This document shows positions 43,396 through 52,761 of a stretch of 59,141 bases of DNA, in pieces (positions within the stretch are counted from its first letter, which is position 1; every line of letters starts with the position of its first letter). Position numbers and translations under genes: made by a program. Below the pieces are notes generated by a model. The model saw nothing but the letters and a program-made list of their open reading frames with translations, was not told where the DNA came from and did not search any database. Source of the stretch: Zwartia panacis (GTDB taxonomy: Bacteria > Pseudomonadota > Gammaproteobacteria > Burkholderiales > Burkholderiaceae_B); assembly GCF_030410395.1 (NCBI RefSeq), contig NZ_JAUHHF010000015.1:1-59141 (forward strand), given 5' to 3'.

Positions 43396-45246
43396 ATGTC
43401 AACTTTTCTTCTCTTTTTATCTAGTTTCGGACTGATAAGCTTTATTAGCCAACAAGCAGAAATTGGTCGCTATAAAGCACCTTTTATATTTTGCTGTTCT
43501 GTAAGCTTGGTCCTCTTCTTTTTTGCACTATTTGATTTGCTTTCCCTTGGTTTGATATTTGCTACTGCTTTGGGATGCTTTTTAGCGATTTTACAAATTA
43601 TTAGAATTGTAAGGAATCCTAAATCTTTAAACATTCCCTATTCTGATGTGTTGATTGTTGTTCCATTTATTGTTTTTTATATTGCTGTTGCTAAGGATTT
43701 TAAATTCTTAATATGGGATGAGTTTTCTTTTTGGGCAAGCAGTACAAAAATAATATATGAAACAAATGCATTGTTCAAAAGCGACTCCCCGATTTTTTTA
43801 AAATCTTATCCTCCCATTCAACAGCTATTTCAGTACTACTTTGTCAAACAAACATTTTGGTCTGAAAAAAATGTGTTGTATGCACAAACGTTTTGGGTTT
43901 TGTCTTCGATTCTGTGCGTGGTGGGCTCCATAGTTAAGAGGCCACTAAATGTCTCGCTCACTTTCATTATTGCCACATCATTTTTGTATTTTTTTAATTA
44001 TAGTTACTCAACAATTTATTCTGATCAATTGCTGGGTGTATGCTTTGCAGCCTGTTTAGCTTTGGCCTATAGTCAGCTTAAAAAAATTACCACTGTCATC
44101 GTGTTTTTTATTGCTATTGCTGCCTTAGCATTAATCAAAGAAATAGCTATTTTGTTAGCCATTGTTGCATTTGGTGTTTTCTATGTTTCTTATTTTCTTG
44201 AAAACCAATCCTCAAATAACTCATTAAAAGCTAGATTGCTTTACCCGACGATCGTTGCGTTGCTTGGGTTTGCAGCGACTTTAGGTGTTTTAAAGTCGTG
44301 GTCTTGGTATGTCGCAAAAATCCAAGCAACTCGAGATGTGGTAATTCCGAATTTCAGCATTTTTACTGAGCCTGCTTTAAGTAAGCGCTTATCCCTCACA
44401 ACGAGCGAATTTTTCACTAGGGTTTTAAAGCCTGGGTTTTTGAGCATAACTGATCGTTGGTCGATTGCTAGCCCTTCCTTAATGTTTTTGTTAATTATTT
44501 TTATTCTTTTAAGTGTGGCTGTCGTTTTAATTAAACCTAGGATATTGCGAACAAAACTTGTCTGGACACTAGCGATAATTTTTGTTGGGGCACTGGGTTA
44601 TCTCGCCGCACTTTTTTTAAGTTATCTTGTTTTTTTTACAGAATACGAAGGCATTAGACTCGCATCCTTTGAAAGGTATTTTTCTAGTTATATCCTTGCT
44701 TGGATGCTATTGCTTTTTGCTTTTCTCTGCAGCGCGATTGATGAACTGAAAACAAAGTCCTTAGTGACTGTACACGCTGCAGTTGGATTGTTTATATGTT
44801 TACTTGTTCCAAGCGTATTTTTCAAAGAAGTTAAATTGATTGAGGCTGGCGGCGAAGCTTATCAGCTTCGTCAGAGAACGGAGTCATTTGCTGACAAAGT
44901 CAAAAAGTATATTCAACCCAATGAAAAAGTGTATTTTATTGCGCAAAATTCTAATGGGCTAGAAAGAATTATGTTTTATTACGCCATGCTTCCCTACACA
45001 AGCTCAATGTCTTGGTGTTGGAGTATTGGAAAAAAATACTATGAGGGTGATGTTTGGTCTTGTGATGTCAATTTACCAAGCCTCTTGGATGGATATGAGT
45101 ACCTAGCGGTTTACCGAGGTGATGAAAAACTTTGGCAATCTGGCGGCACGTTATTTGATAAAGATAGTACTAAAAACGGATCACCCAGTCTTTTTAGGAT
45201 AATCCGAACTGATGGCAAAATTGAATCATTTAGCCGCCTTGAGTAA
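43396..45246 (+). CDS. Large multispanning membrane protein, possible GT-C glycosyltransferase
   Basis: A 616-residue protein with about twelve hydrophobic segments and a C-terminal soluble part of about 120 residues. The first loop reads LIWDEFSFWASSTKIIYE, followed by KSYPPIQQLFQYYF; acidic residues in the first periplasmic loop are typical of GT-C enzymes such as GT39 and ArnT-like proteins. No named family could be assigned with confidence. The gene is clearly AT-rich, marking the start of the divergent-composition island. It ends seven bases from the convergent methyltransferase gene. Confidence 0.75.
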   Translation: MSTFLLFLSSFGLISFISQQAEIGRYKAPFIFCCSVSLVLFFFALFDLLSLGLIFATALGCFLAILQIIRIVRNPKSLNIPYSDVLIVVPFIVFYIAVAKDFKFLIWDEFSFWASSTKIIYETNALFKSDSPIFLKSYPPIQQLFQYYFVKQTFWSEKNVLYAQTFWVLSSILCVVGSIVKRPLNVSLTFIIATSFLYFFNYSYSTIYSDQLLGVCFAACLALAYSQLKKITTVIVFFIAIAALALIKEIAILLAIVAFGVFYVSYFLENQSSNNSLKARLLYPTIVALLGFAATLGVLKSWSWYVAKIQATRDVVIPNFSIFTEPALSKRLSLTTSEFFTRVLKPGFLSITDRWSIASPSLMFLLIIFILLSVAVVLIKPRILRTKLVWTLAIIFVGALGYLAALFLSYLVFFTEYEGIRLASFERYFSSYILAWMLLLFAFLCSAIDELKTKSLVTVHAAVGLFICLLVPSVFFKEVKLIEAGGEAYQLRQRTESFADKVKKYIQPNEKVYFIAQNSNGLERIMFYYAMLPYTSSMSWCWSIGKKYYEGDVWSCDVNLPSLLDGYEYLAVYRGDEKLWQSGGTLFDKDSTKNGSPSLFRIIRTDGKIESFSRLE

Positions 45247-45253
45247 ATTGAGT

Positions 45254-46117
45254 TTATTTCTTTTTTTGTGTAATGACATACGCGATGTCACTTGGCAGAA
45301 TTTTCAGCAGTGGCATGGCAATGAAGATTAGGCAATAGATTAAGCTTGTGACGATTGGTCTTGTTTTTTTATTCGCATAGGTCAGTCTCGTATATAAACC
45401 ATCGAGGCTGAGTGTTTCTAGGCGACCTTTGTCTTTGACTTCGAAGCCTTGGCTCGCAAGAAGAATCCCTAGATTTTTTTGATTAAAGTAATGGATATGT
45501 GGTGAGGGCATCCCCACTTGCCACATTCTTTCGAAAAATCCTTTCATGCCGATGAAATTGAATATTTTTGAAAGGCGATAGAACACTCCATTGCTATCAG
45601 GTAGATTTAATACAAGCAACCCATCATCCTTTAGATGGTCATTGCAAGCAGACAATACTGACTGAATATCTGGGATATGTTCAATCACATCATTAAAAAC
45701 AATGACGTCAAATTTTTCGTCTGTACTTAAAATCTGTGGAAAATAACCCATCCTAATAGGTAAGCCGAGCTTTAAAGTTTGTTTAAATATTGTTTGATCA
45801 GGTTCAATGCCAAGCACATCGAAATGATTCTTGGCCAACTCAAGAAACCAGCCGTGTGCGCAGCCCACATCAAGTAATTTGTGATGGTTAGAAGTAAACG
45901 TGCAGATTCTATTCAACAGTGTCTTGAAATTGATATTTCTTACTGTGCGTAGACCAGACTCCCGCGAGAACTCATCCAGCGGACGGTGCAGGTCTGTTTT
46001 ATTGATGGTCGGCAGGAGTGTTGCCATTTCATAATGACAACGCTTGCATACAAAATGCCAAGGCTCATTGCCAGCTGTCATGACTGATTTGCAAACCGGG
46101 CATGCTTTGTCTAACAT
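45254..46117 (-). CDS. SAM-dependent methyltransferase with N-terminal zinc ribbon
   Basis: Residues 1-30 form a CxxC-x17-CxxC ribbon (ACPVC then CKRCHYE), followed by a class I methyltransferase fold: LLDVGCAHGWFLELAK (SAM motif), VLGIEPDQ, FDVIVFNDVIEHIPDI and DGLLVLNLPDSNGVFYRL. The 287-residue protein ends in a basic, hydrophobic tail that may touch the membrane. It resembles polysaccharide-cluster methyltransferases that modify sugars or lipid-linked glycans. It is on the opposite strand to its neighbours. Confidence 0.85.
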   Translation of the reverse strand: MLDKACPVCKSVMTAGNEPWHFVCKRCHYEMATLLPTINKTDLHRPLDEFSRESGLRTVRNINFKTLLNRICTFTSNHHKLLDVGCAHGWFLELAKNHFDVLGIEPDQTIFKQTLKLGLPIRMGYFPQILSTDEKFDVIVFNDVIEHIPDIQSVLSACNDHLKDDGLLVLNLPDSNGVFYRLSKIFNFIGMKGFFERMWQVGMPSPHIHYFNQKNLGILLASQGFEVKDKGRLETLSLDGLYTRLTYANKKTRPIVTSLIYCLIFIAMPLLKILPSDIAYVITQKKK

Positions 46118-46140
46118 GAAGAAGCTCTTAAATGTACAGA

Positions 46141-46157
46141 TCTATTAATGTAATAGA
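46141..46157. repeat. Perfect 7+7 inverted repeat in a divergent intergenic region
   Basis: TCTATTA (46141-46147) and TAATAGA (46151-46157) are separated by ATG, between the divergent methyltransferase (start 46117) and GT2 (start near 46250) genes. It could be an operator shared by the two genes. AT-rich sequence makes chance occurrence more likely. Confidence 0.35.
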
Positions 46158-46249
46158 TAATGGGCCTTTAAGTTTTTTCTGATTTATTAAGTTACTTAAA
46201 TTGAACTGGCGTTTACAGGCAATAGCGCCACGACTTGGAGTCAGGTTTA

Positions 46250-47230
46250 GTGTTCGAGAATAAAGACGAATGGCGAGTGGCTGTCGTGATACCTGCCTAT
46301 CGGGTTACTCAGCATATCAGCGAAGTCATTCATGGCATACCTGAATCAGTATGGGGTATCTACGTAGTGGATGATGCCTGCCCGGATGAAACAGGTAAGT
46401 ATGTAGAGACATTCATTACCGACCCTCGAGTTCGCGTTTTATATCAGCCAGTCAATCAAGGTGTGGGTGGCGCAGTGATGGCCGGATACCAGGCTGCACT
46501 TGCAGATAAAGCAGACATCATTGTCAAGGTTGACGGTGACGGGCAGATGGATCCTGCACTTATTCCGGATTTTATTGCGCCAATCATCTCTGGTGAAGCT
46601 GATTACACAAAGGGAAATCGCTTTTATGATTTGGAGAAGATCCGATCAATGCCTAGAGTAAGAATTTTCGGCAATGCCGTTTTGTCCTTACTTACAAAGT
46701 TATCCTCTGGCTACTGGAATTTATTCGATCCCACCAATGGGTATACCGCGATACATGCAGACGCCTGTAAGCATCTTCCATTTCATAAAATTAGCAAACG
46801 TTATTTCTTTGAAACTGATATGTTATTTCGGCTAAATACGCTTCGGGCCATGGTCGTTGACGTTCCAATGGATGCAAAGTATGGCGAGGAAACTAGCCAT
46901 CTTAAAATATCCAAGATAATGGGCGAATTTCTATACAAACACACTAAAAACTTTTGTAAAAGAATTTTTTATAACTATTTTCTGAGAGACCTGTCGCTCG
47001 CCTCTATTCAACTTGTTTTAGGATTTTTATTGACCTTTTTTGGTGTTGTATTCGGTGGCTATCAATGGTTAATATCAGCCGATGTTGGCATACCAGCATC
47101 GGCTGGTACGGTCATGGTGGCAGCGATGCCACTCTTAATTGGTTTGCAACTTATTTTGTCTTTTATTGGCTACGATATTGCCTCTGTCCCGCGCAGACCC
47201 ATTCATCGATTAAAGCGAAGACGAACGTAG
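46250..47230 (+). CDS. GT2 glycosyltransferase (DPM1-like) with C-terminal membrane segments
   Basis: AVVIPAYRVTQHISEVI, VVDDACPDETG, KVDGDGQMDPALIPDF (DxD) and NRFYDLEKIRSMP are the GT2 motifs; residues about 255-310 carry two membrane segments (LVLGFLLTFFGVVFGGY; MVAAMPLLIGLQLILSF). The pattern fits enzymes that move a sugar to polyprenyl phosphate. GTG 46250 has AGG upstream; TTG 46235 is an alternative. The 326-residue protein is followed by an acyltransferase gene on the same strand. Confidence 0.87.
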   Translation: MFENKDEWRVAVVIPAYRVTQHISEVIHGIPESVWGIYVVDDACPDETGKYVETFITDPRVRVLYQPVNQGVGGAVMAGYQAALADKADIIVKVDGDGQMDPALIPDFIAPIISGEADYTKGNRFYDLEKIRSMPRVRIFGNAVLSLLTKLSSGYWNLFDPTNGYTAIHADACKHLPFHKISKRYFFETDMLFRLNTLRAMVVDVPMDAKYGEETSHLKISKIMGEFLYKHTKNFCKRIFYNYFLRDLSLASIQLVLGFLLTFFGVVFGGYQWLISADVGIPASAGTVMVAAMPLLIGLQLILSFIGYDIASVPRRPIHRLKRRRT

Positions 47231-47264
47231 TAACGCACTTGATTTGATTACATGCCATTCTTTA

Positions 47265-48455
47265 ATGAACACTCCATCCTCAATTACTCAAAGATCAGAC
47301 ACTGGTCATAATAAGAAAAATGAACTTGAGATGCCCTCGCATTTATCGGCACTGGATGGATTTCGTGGCTTACTTGCAATGTGGGTTTACCTAGGGCATT
47401 TGGCTAATTCGGTAGGTTTTAAAAACTATGTTTTAGGCATGCATGCCCTAGCTGTCGACTTATTTATGATTTTGTCAGGTTTTCTAATGGTTTATACATG
47501 GAAAACAGCTATCAGTTTTAGGCACACTTTTAGTTTTAGTTTTACCAAAATAGCGATCCCCTTTTATGCGAATCGTTTTTTTCGCATCGCACCACTCTAT
47601 TATTTCTTACTCATCATTTGCTTTTGTTTTTTGCCAGTATTGGCAGAAATGCATGATGCAACGCATAAGTTGATTCCCCCCCCATGGGCGGAGGGTTTAA
47701 GTAGCTATAACCCACATACCGTTTGGGACTTTTCCAATTTTAAATGGCTGTTCTTGCACACCACTTTTGCATTCGGGGCGGTTCCTGGAATGGAGTCATC
47801 AACGCCACTCCCTGGCTGGAGTTTGTCGCTGGAAATGCAGTTTTATTTAATCATGCCAGCACTGCTGTTGATGTTTGGTCGAATTCATATCATTTTGCTA
47901 GCCGCACTAACAGCAGTTCTTGCTTTTTATGCGCCCTCACTTTTCGGAAATTACTTAACACCAGGTTCGATTGCACATTTTGGCCAGCCTAGTTTTATAG
48001 TTTATCGGCTGAATGCTTTTATGGCGGGGCTGGTGATCGCAGTCTGGCTGCGCAATAGACAGCTGGAAAAACCTAGCTTAATGGTTAATGTATATACAGT
48101 TTTAGCGAGCGTGATTTGCATTCTTCCATTAAGTAAACCTGTTATCTTGGGTTATGCACTTTTTATAATTCTAGTTTTAAATCGGTCGTTTATTCTTGAC
48201 CAATTGTTTAGTCTTAAGCCACTCAGATTTTTAGGTAATATCTCATATTCAGTTTATTTATCCCATATATTGATTGTTATACCAATCGTATATTGGCTAG
48301 TTAATCAACATGCCTTTCTGGCTTTAGACGATTCAATTCGATTTGTCGTGGCTGTGGGATTAACTGCGCCGTTTGTCATTTTAATCGGATATGTATTATT
48401 TCGAACGGTCGAGATCCCTGCCACTCGATTAGGTCATTATTTTTTGAATCGATGA
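47265..48455 (+). CDS. Acyltransferase 3 family membrane protein (OafA-like)
   Basis: An integral membrane O-acyltransferase of about ten segments. The opening SALDGFRGLLAMWVYLGHLAN carries the catalytic His position, and FFRIAPLYYFLL and PGWSLSLEMQFYLIMP are conserved. Such proteins acetylate or acylate O-antigen and other glycans. The ATG at 47265 lacks an obvious ribosome site; an upstream TTG at 47244 is less likely. The 396-residue protein has no SGNH domain, unlike the one at 55454. Confidence 0.9.
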   Translation: MNTPSSITQRSDTGHNKKNELEMPSHLSALDGFRGLLAMWVYLGHLANSVGFKNYVLGMHALAVDLFMILSGFLMVYTWKTAISFRHTFSFSFTKIAIPFYANRFFRIAPLYYFLLIICFCFLPVLAEMHDATHKLIPPPWAEGLSSYNPHTVWDFSNFKWLFLHTTFAFGAVPGMESSTPLPGWSLSLEMQFYLIMPALLLMFGRIHIILLAALTAVLAFYAPSLFGNYLTPGSIAHFGQPSFIVYRLNAFMAGLVIAVWLRNRQLEKPSLMVNVYTVLASVICILPLSKPVILGYALFIILVLNRSFILDQLFSLKPLRFLGNISYSVYLSHILIVIPIVYWLVNQHAFLALDDSIRFVVAVGLTAPFVILIGYVLFRTVEIPATRLGHYFLNR

Positions 48456-48461
48456 ATCTAT

Positions 48462-49328
48462 TTATAAATATGGATTAGACAATACAATATTAGACCGGCT
48501 TGGGGTAAGTTGATTGCGAACTGCATGATCTAAAACGTGACATTGATACATGTGGTCAATCCATCGCGCATTTTTGAATATTCTGTAACTTCTAAGAAAA
48601 GGATGCTTTTCTATTGGTCGCATTGGATGCTCCTCAGTAAACTCATGAACGGCAGCTTGTTCTCCGCACCATGAGTTGTGACTAGGGTATTCCAAGTCAT
48701 CCAAATAAATCATGACCTGAGGGAGCATGTTGTTTGCAGAATGCGTTAGTAGCTTTAGGGCATCAACGGTAGAACTGTAATAATCCACATCAATTGAAAC
48801 AAATCCTATTGGTGCCTTAGAAAAATCTTTTTCGAGAAATGCCTTCATTGACTCTGCAATAGGTCCGAGAACTAATTTTGTGTTGTCATCTAGCAGGCGC
48901 GATAGTTTCTCAAAAACCATCGGAAAGTCGCCAGCTTGATATATCTCTGGATGGTCTTTATAGGATTGTGGCGGCGGCATGCCAGCACCCGTATCAAAAC
49001 CGTAAATATCAAAATGAATGCCTGTTGATTTTGTTATTTTTTTTGCGATTTCTTGCAAATTAATCAATCCTGAACCTGCGGCAACGCCAAATTCGAAAAT
49101 TGATACTCGATCGTACCCAAGCGCTTTTGCTTGATCAGCGACACTTAACAGAGAGTATGCATGCTGTGGCCTGATTACCAGATCGAAGTCAATTTTTGTC
49201 CTATATGAACCAAAAAGGCTAACAAATAGCGCAATGATATTCAAATGAATTGGCTCAGAGAGGCGCTCGTAGAAGATACGCTTCCAAATGTATGTTTGAC
49301 TAAGTTTTTTTAAGTATGCAAGTGACAT
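48462..49328 (-). CDS. TylF/MycF-like sugar O-methyltransferase
   Basis: The 288-residue protein contains VSIFEFGVAAGSGLINLQEIAKK (SAM loop), FDIYGFDTGAGMPPP, PIGFVSIDVDYYSSTVDALKLL with a metal-binding DxD-like site and VMIYLDDLEYPS. This pattern resembles the metal-dependent macrocin O-methyltransferase family that methylates deoxysugars. It is convergent with the acyltransferase (six-base gap) and divergent from the SDR gene. Confidence 0.8.
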   Translation of the reverse strand: MSLAYLKKLSQTYIWKRIFYERLSEPIHLNIIALFVSLFGSYRTKIDFDLVIRPQHAYSLLSVADQAKALGYDRVSIFEFGVAAGSGLINLQEIAKKITKSTGIHFDIYGFDTGAGMPPPQSYKDHPEIYQAGDFPMVFEKLSRLLDDNTKLVLGPIAESMKAFLEKDFSKAPIGFVSIDVDYYSSTVDALKLLTHSANNMLPQVMIYLDDLEYPSHNSWCGEQAAVHEFTEEHPMRPIEKHPFLRSYRIFKNARWIDHMYQCHVLDHAVRNQLTPSRSNIVLSNPYL

Positions 49329-49495
49329 TTGTTTAAACTAGCAGATGGTTAGGGTCGAAGAATTCCGTTACTGCAGCAGATGGTATGAGCGTAATTAAGT
49401 ACGAGACTGTAAGTGCCCAAATTGTAGCGTTAAGTGGTCGGCGCAGTGCTCGCGTCAAAGGGGTTAGGATTAGTAGTTTCCGATGTAAACATCGC

Positions 49496-49501
49496 TACAA
49501 T
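49496..49501 (+). promoter_or_regulatory. Possible -10 hexamer before the SDR epimerase gene
   Basis: TACAAT (49496-49501) matches five of six bases of the -10 consensus, 24 bases before the start at 49526. No good -35 element is seen 16-18 bases upstream. A small hairpin (CGATG/CATCG, 49481-49494) lies just before it. The rest of the 197-base divergent gap shows no gene. Confidence 0.3.
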
Positions 49502-49525
49502 CTAGCTATGTGAATGTAAATTAGG

Positions 49526-50593
49526 ATGTTTAGAGTGATCGTTAACGAATCTTATAAAGATAAAACCATCTTAATCACGGGTGGTGCCGGTGCAATCGGT
49601 AGCAACTTGACCCGAGCACTCGCTCAAGCGGGTGCCGCAAAGGTAATCATTCTTGATGATTTATCCGCGTCATACAATTGGAGCATTCCTAACCTGCCCA
49701 ATGTCTTGTTTGTAAAAGGCAGCATTACTAATGACATTGATTTAAAAAGGGTTTTTCATGAAAAGCCTGATTACATCTTTCATTTGGCCGCTTTTTTCGC
49801 CAATCAAAATTCCGTAGATTATCCAGAAAAAGATTTATTGGTGAGCCAGCTTGGTACGGTCAAGATGCTGGAATACGCTGTACTCCAAGGCGGTCTCAAA
49901 AGATTTGTATACGCAGGCTCTGGCTGTGCGATATACGGTGCACAGGCGCCACTTCCGCTAAAAGAAGACTTTGTTTCCATGCACCTCACGACCCCCTACC
50001 AAATCTCCAAGATGGCAGGGGAGTTGTACTGTAATTTTTATTGGCATCATTATGGCCTGCCCGTTGTAAAAACCCGCTTTTTTAATTCATATGGACCAGG
50101 CGAAGTCCCTGGGCAGTATCGCAACGTCATTCCCAACTTTATTTATTGGGCAATGAAAGGTCAGCCATTACCAATTACTGGCGATGGAAAAATGACGCGC
50201 GACTTTACGTATGTCATGGATATCGTCGATGCACTTTTACGTGCAGGTATTGTTGAAGAGGCAATTGGTGCTGAGATGAATATTGCCTCCGCCACAGAGA
50301 CGGAAATCGTTCAAATGGCAGAGATGATTAATGAATTAACGGGTAATAAGGCAGGGCTGCTTTACACCGATCGACGCAAATGGGATACAAAGTCCAGACT
50401 ACTTGCAAGCGTTGACCGCGCACGAGAGTTACTTGGATACGATCCTAAGACAACGTTTGAAGATGGGCTAAAAACAACCATTCAGTGGTTTAAGGATAAT
50501 TGGGAAGACATTTCTCGTGATGCAGAGTTCCCTCCAGGTATGTCCTCTGCTGTTAAAAATTATGTTTTACGTCAAGACGCTGAACGCGAATGA
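49526..50593 (+). CDS. NAD-dependent epimerase/dehydratase (extended SDR)
   Basis: ILITGGAGAIGSNLTRAL binds NAD; the catalytic set lies in YAGSGCAIYG and TTPYQISKMAGELY (Tyr-x3-Lys), and FNSYGPGEVPGQYRNVIPNF resembles UDP-sugar 4-epimerases. The 355-residue protein likely changes a nucleotide sugar, which the fused oxidoreductase encoded by the next gene might process further. It starts at ATG 49526; GTG 49535 is another option. Its stop overlaps the next gene by four bases. Confidence 0.9.
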   Translation: MFRVIVNESYKDKTILITGGAGAIGSNLTRALAQAGAAKVIILDDLSASYNWSIPNLPNVLFVKGSITNDIDLKRVFHEKPDYIFHLAAFFANQNSVDYPEKDLLVSQLGTVKMLEYAVLQGGLKRFVYAGSGCAIYGAQAPLPLKEDFVSMHLTTPYQISKMAGELYCNFYWHHYGLPVVKTRFFNSYGPGEVPGQYRNVIPNFIYWAMKGQPLPITGDGKMTRDFTYVMDIVDALLRAGIVEEAIGAEMNIASATETEIVQMAEMINELTGNKAGLLYTDRRKWDTKSRLLASVDRARELLGYDPKTTFEDGLKTTIQWFKDNWEDISRDAEFPPGMSSAVKNYVLRQDAERE

Positions 50594-52761
50594 AACAGGT
50601 TGTCCAAAGTTACAAGACTGGAGAGGTCACACTACGAGAAGTCCCAGTACCACAGTGTGGCAGCAAACGTATTCTGGTCCGTAACAGCCACTCGCTCATC
50701 AGTTTAGGTACCGAACGCTCAACCATTGAACTAGGCCGGAAATCCTTGCTAGGTAAGGCCGCCTCACGACCAGATCTAGTCCGACGCGCCTGGGATAAAG
50801 CCAAAAAAGAAGGCTTACTTAAAACATGGCAAGAGGCCATGGGACGCCTAGATACGCCTACGCCTCTGGGGTACAGCAGTGCTGGCGTCGTTGAGCAGTG
50901 CGGAACCGCTGCAACCGAATTTTCTCCAGGCGACAGAGTGGCGTGTGTAGGACAGGGGTTTGCTTCACATGCTGAATTTGTCTCAATCCCTGTCAATCTG
51001 GCCGCACAGATTCCCAAGGGTGTGACGGATGATGAGGCGGCATTTGGAATGCTGGGCATCATCGCATTGCATGGTGTGCGTAGTGCCAATCTGACATTCG
51101 GTTCACATGTCGTTGTGATGGGTCTAGGATTGTTGGGTTTATTGACGATCCAAATTCTTCGCGCTTACGGCTGTGAAGTGCTTGCTATAGATCCTGCGCT
51201 GGACAAGGTAGAACTTGCCAAGCAATTAGGATTTGCGAACGTTACGACGAATGCAGAAGATTTATTGCAAATTTCTAATCACAAAACCTTAGGATATGGA
51301 GCTGATGCAGTCATCATTACTGCAGCGAGCAAAGATCGGAGCTTGGTTGATCAGTCGATTAAGTTATGTCGCACCAAAGGGCGAATCGTCATCGTTGGCA
51401 CTGCAGATATTCATCCTGATAGAAATGAGCTGTGGCTCAAAGAGATCGAACTCGTCGTTTCACGAGCAGCAGGCCCTGGATCCTTAGACCCCATCTATGA
51501 AATAGAAGGTGTTGATCTTCCGATTGGCGATGTTCGTTGGACACAAAAACGTAATTTGCAAGAATTTCTACGTTTAATTGCAGACAAAAAAGTGGATGTG
51601 TTGTCCCTAATTACACATCGGTTCGCCATCGAAGAGGCCGAGAGTGTATATGGACAATTCGTTGCAGGCAGCCTCATTCAGCCTATAGGCGTATTGCTGA
51701 ATTATCCAGAGACAGCACACATTGCACGAACAATGACATTAGCCCCAGTGCAAGTCATGCCTCGCAACGTAGACAAGATACAAATTGGTGTGATTGGCGC
51801 TGGGTTATTTGGAAAAGCTTTACTTCTACCTGCCCTGAAGTCGCAGACTGGCGTTGTCCTTCATACCTTAGTAACAGGTTCTGGAGCGAGTGTTGAGCAC
51901 AGTGCACGTAAATTCGGATTTTTAAATCAATCTACCGATACAGATAGTGTCTGGGGAAATTCTCAATTAGATGCCGTTATTGGGCTCACACCTCACAGCC
52001 AACATGCACAACTTGTTTTTTCTGCAATAAAAATGAGTAAAGCGCTATTTCTGGAAAAGCCAATTTGCGTGAGCGTTGACGAGCTCGCGAATTTGCGTGA
52101 ATCTGCCTCCGAAGCTAGCTCATTACCTCTAGTATTTGTTGGGCACAACAGAAGATTTTCACCGCACGCAGTGCAAATGCAAAAGTGGTTGGCTGACCGT
52201 CAAGGACCGCTGGTTTTACAAATGCGCATTAACACAGGATTTATTCCTGTCTCGCACTGGGTTCACTCAGAAGATGAAGGTCGAAGCCGCGTAGTCGGTG
52301 AAATGTCTCACTTTATTGATCTTATTCAATGCTTGGCAAAAGCATCTATTGTGCGAGTATCGGCAGAAAGGATTTCTGGCGATAACCGAAGTGCGGTTAA
52401 TAATGACAATATCGCCATCAGTTTTAAACTGAGCGATGGTTCTGTCGGCTCTATGATTTACTCTGCGTCCGGTGATAAAGCGTACTCCCGAGAAATGATT
52501 GAAATATTTTTTGATGAGAAAACGATTGTTTCAAAAGATTTTCGGGTAAGCGAGTTTCATAAAGGCGGTAAGTCAGAAAGCTTTAAGACCAGCGGACAAG
52601 AAATGGGATATTCACAAGAGCTGATGCACTTTGTGAACTGCGTGAAGGGAACTGAATCACCCGTTGTTTCATTAAATGAATCCTTCGAAACAATGGACGT
52701 CATTTTTGCCATTGAGCGCGCTTTAGCAACCGCAACTATCATTACCATTGGTTCAAAGTGA
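50590..52761 (+). CDS. Fused oxidoreductase: zinc-type alcohol dehydrogenase + Gfo/Idh/MocA dehydrogenase
   Basis: Residues 1-370 are a medium-chain dehydrogenase: PTPLGYSSAGVVEQCG, FSPGDRVACVGQGFASHAEF, VVMGLGLLGLLTIQILRAYG (cofactor site). Residues about 395-723 are a Gfo/Idh/MocA protein: QIGVIGAGLFGKALLLP, GLTPHSQHAQL, LEKPICVSVDEL and HNRRFSPHAVQ. Both halves bind NAD(P). The 723-residue fusion recurs in O-antigen clusters. It overlaps the SDR gene (ATGA) and the following GT4 gene (GTGA), so the three are tightly coupled and probably act on one nucleotide-sugar route. Confidence 0.92.
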   Translation: MKQVVQSYKTGEVTLREVPVPQCGSKRILVRNSHSLISLGTERSTIELGRKSLLGKAASRPDLVRRAWDKAKKEGLLKTWQEAMGRLDTPTPLGYSSAGVVEQCGTAATEFSPGDRVACVGQGFASHAEFVSIPVNLAAQIPKGVTDDEAAFGMLGIIALHGVRSANLTFGSHVVVMGLGLLGLLTIQILRAYGCEVLAIDPALDKVELAKQLGFANVTTNAEDLLQISNHKTLGYGADAVIITAASKDRSLVDQSIKLCRTKGRIVIVGTADIHPDRNELWLKEIELVVSRAAGPGSLDPIYEIEGVDLPIGDVRWTQKRNLQEFLRLIADKKVDVLSLITHRFAIEEAESVYGQFVAGSLIQPIGVLLNYPETAHIARTMTLAPVQVMPRNVDKIQIGVIGAGLFGKALLLPALKSQTGVVLHTLVTGSGASVEHSARKFGFLNQSTDTDSVWGNSQLDAVIGLTPHSQHAQLVFSAIKMSKALFLEKPICVSVDELANLRESASEASSLPLVFVGHNRRFSPHAVQMQKWLADRQGPLVLQMRINTGFIPVSHWVHSEDEGRSRVVGEMSHFIDLIQCLAKASIVRVSAERISGDNRSAVNNDNIAISFKLSDGSVGSMIYSASGDKAYSREMIEIFFDEKTIVSKDFRVSEFHKGGKSESFKTSGQEMGYSQELMHFVNCVKGTESPVVSLNESFETMDVIFAIERALATATIITIGSK

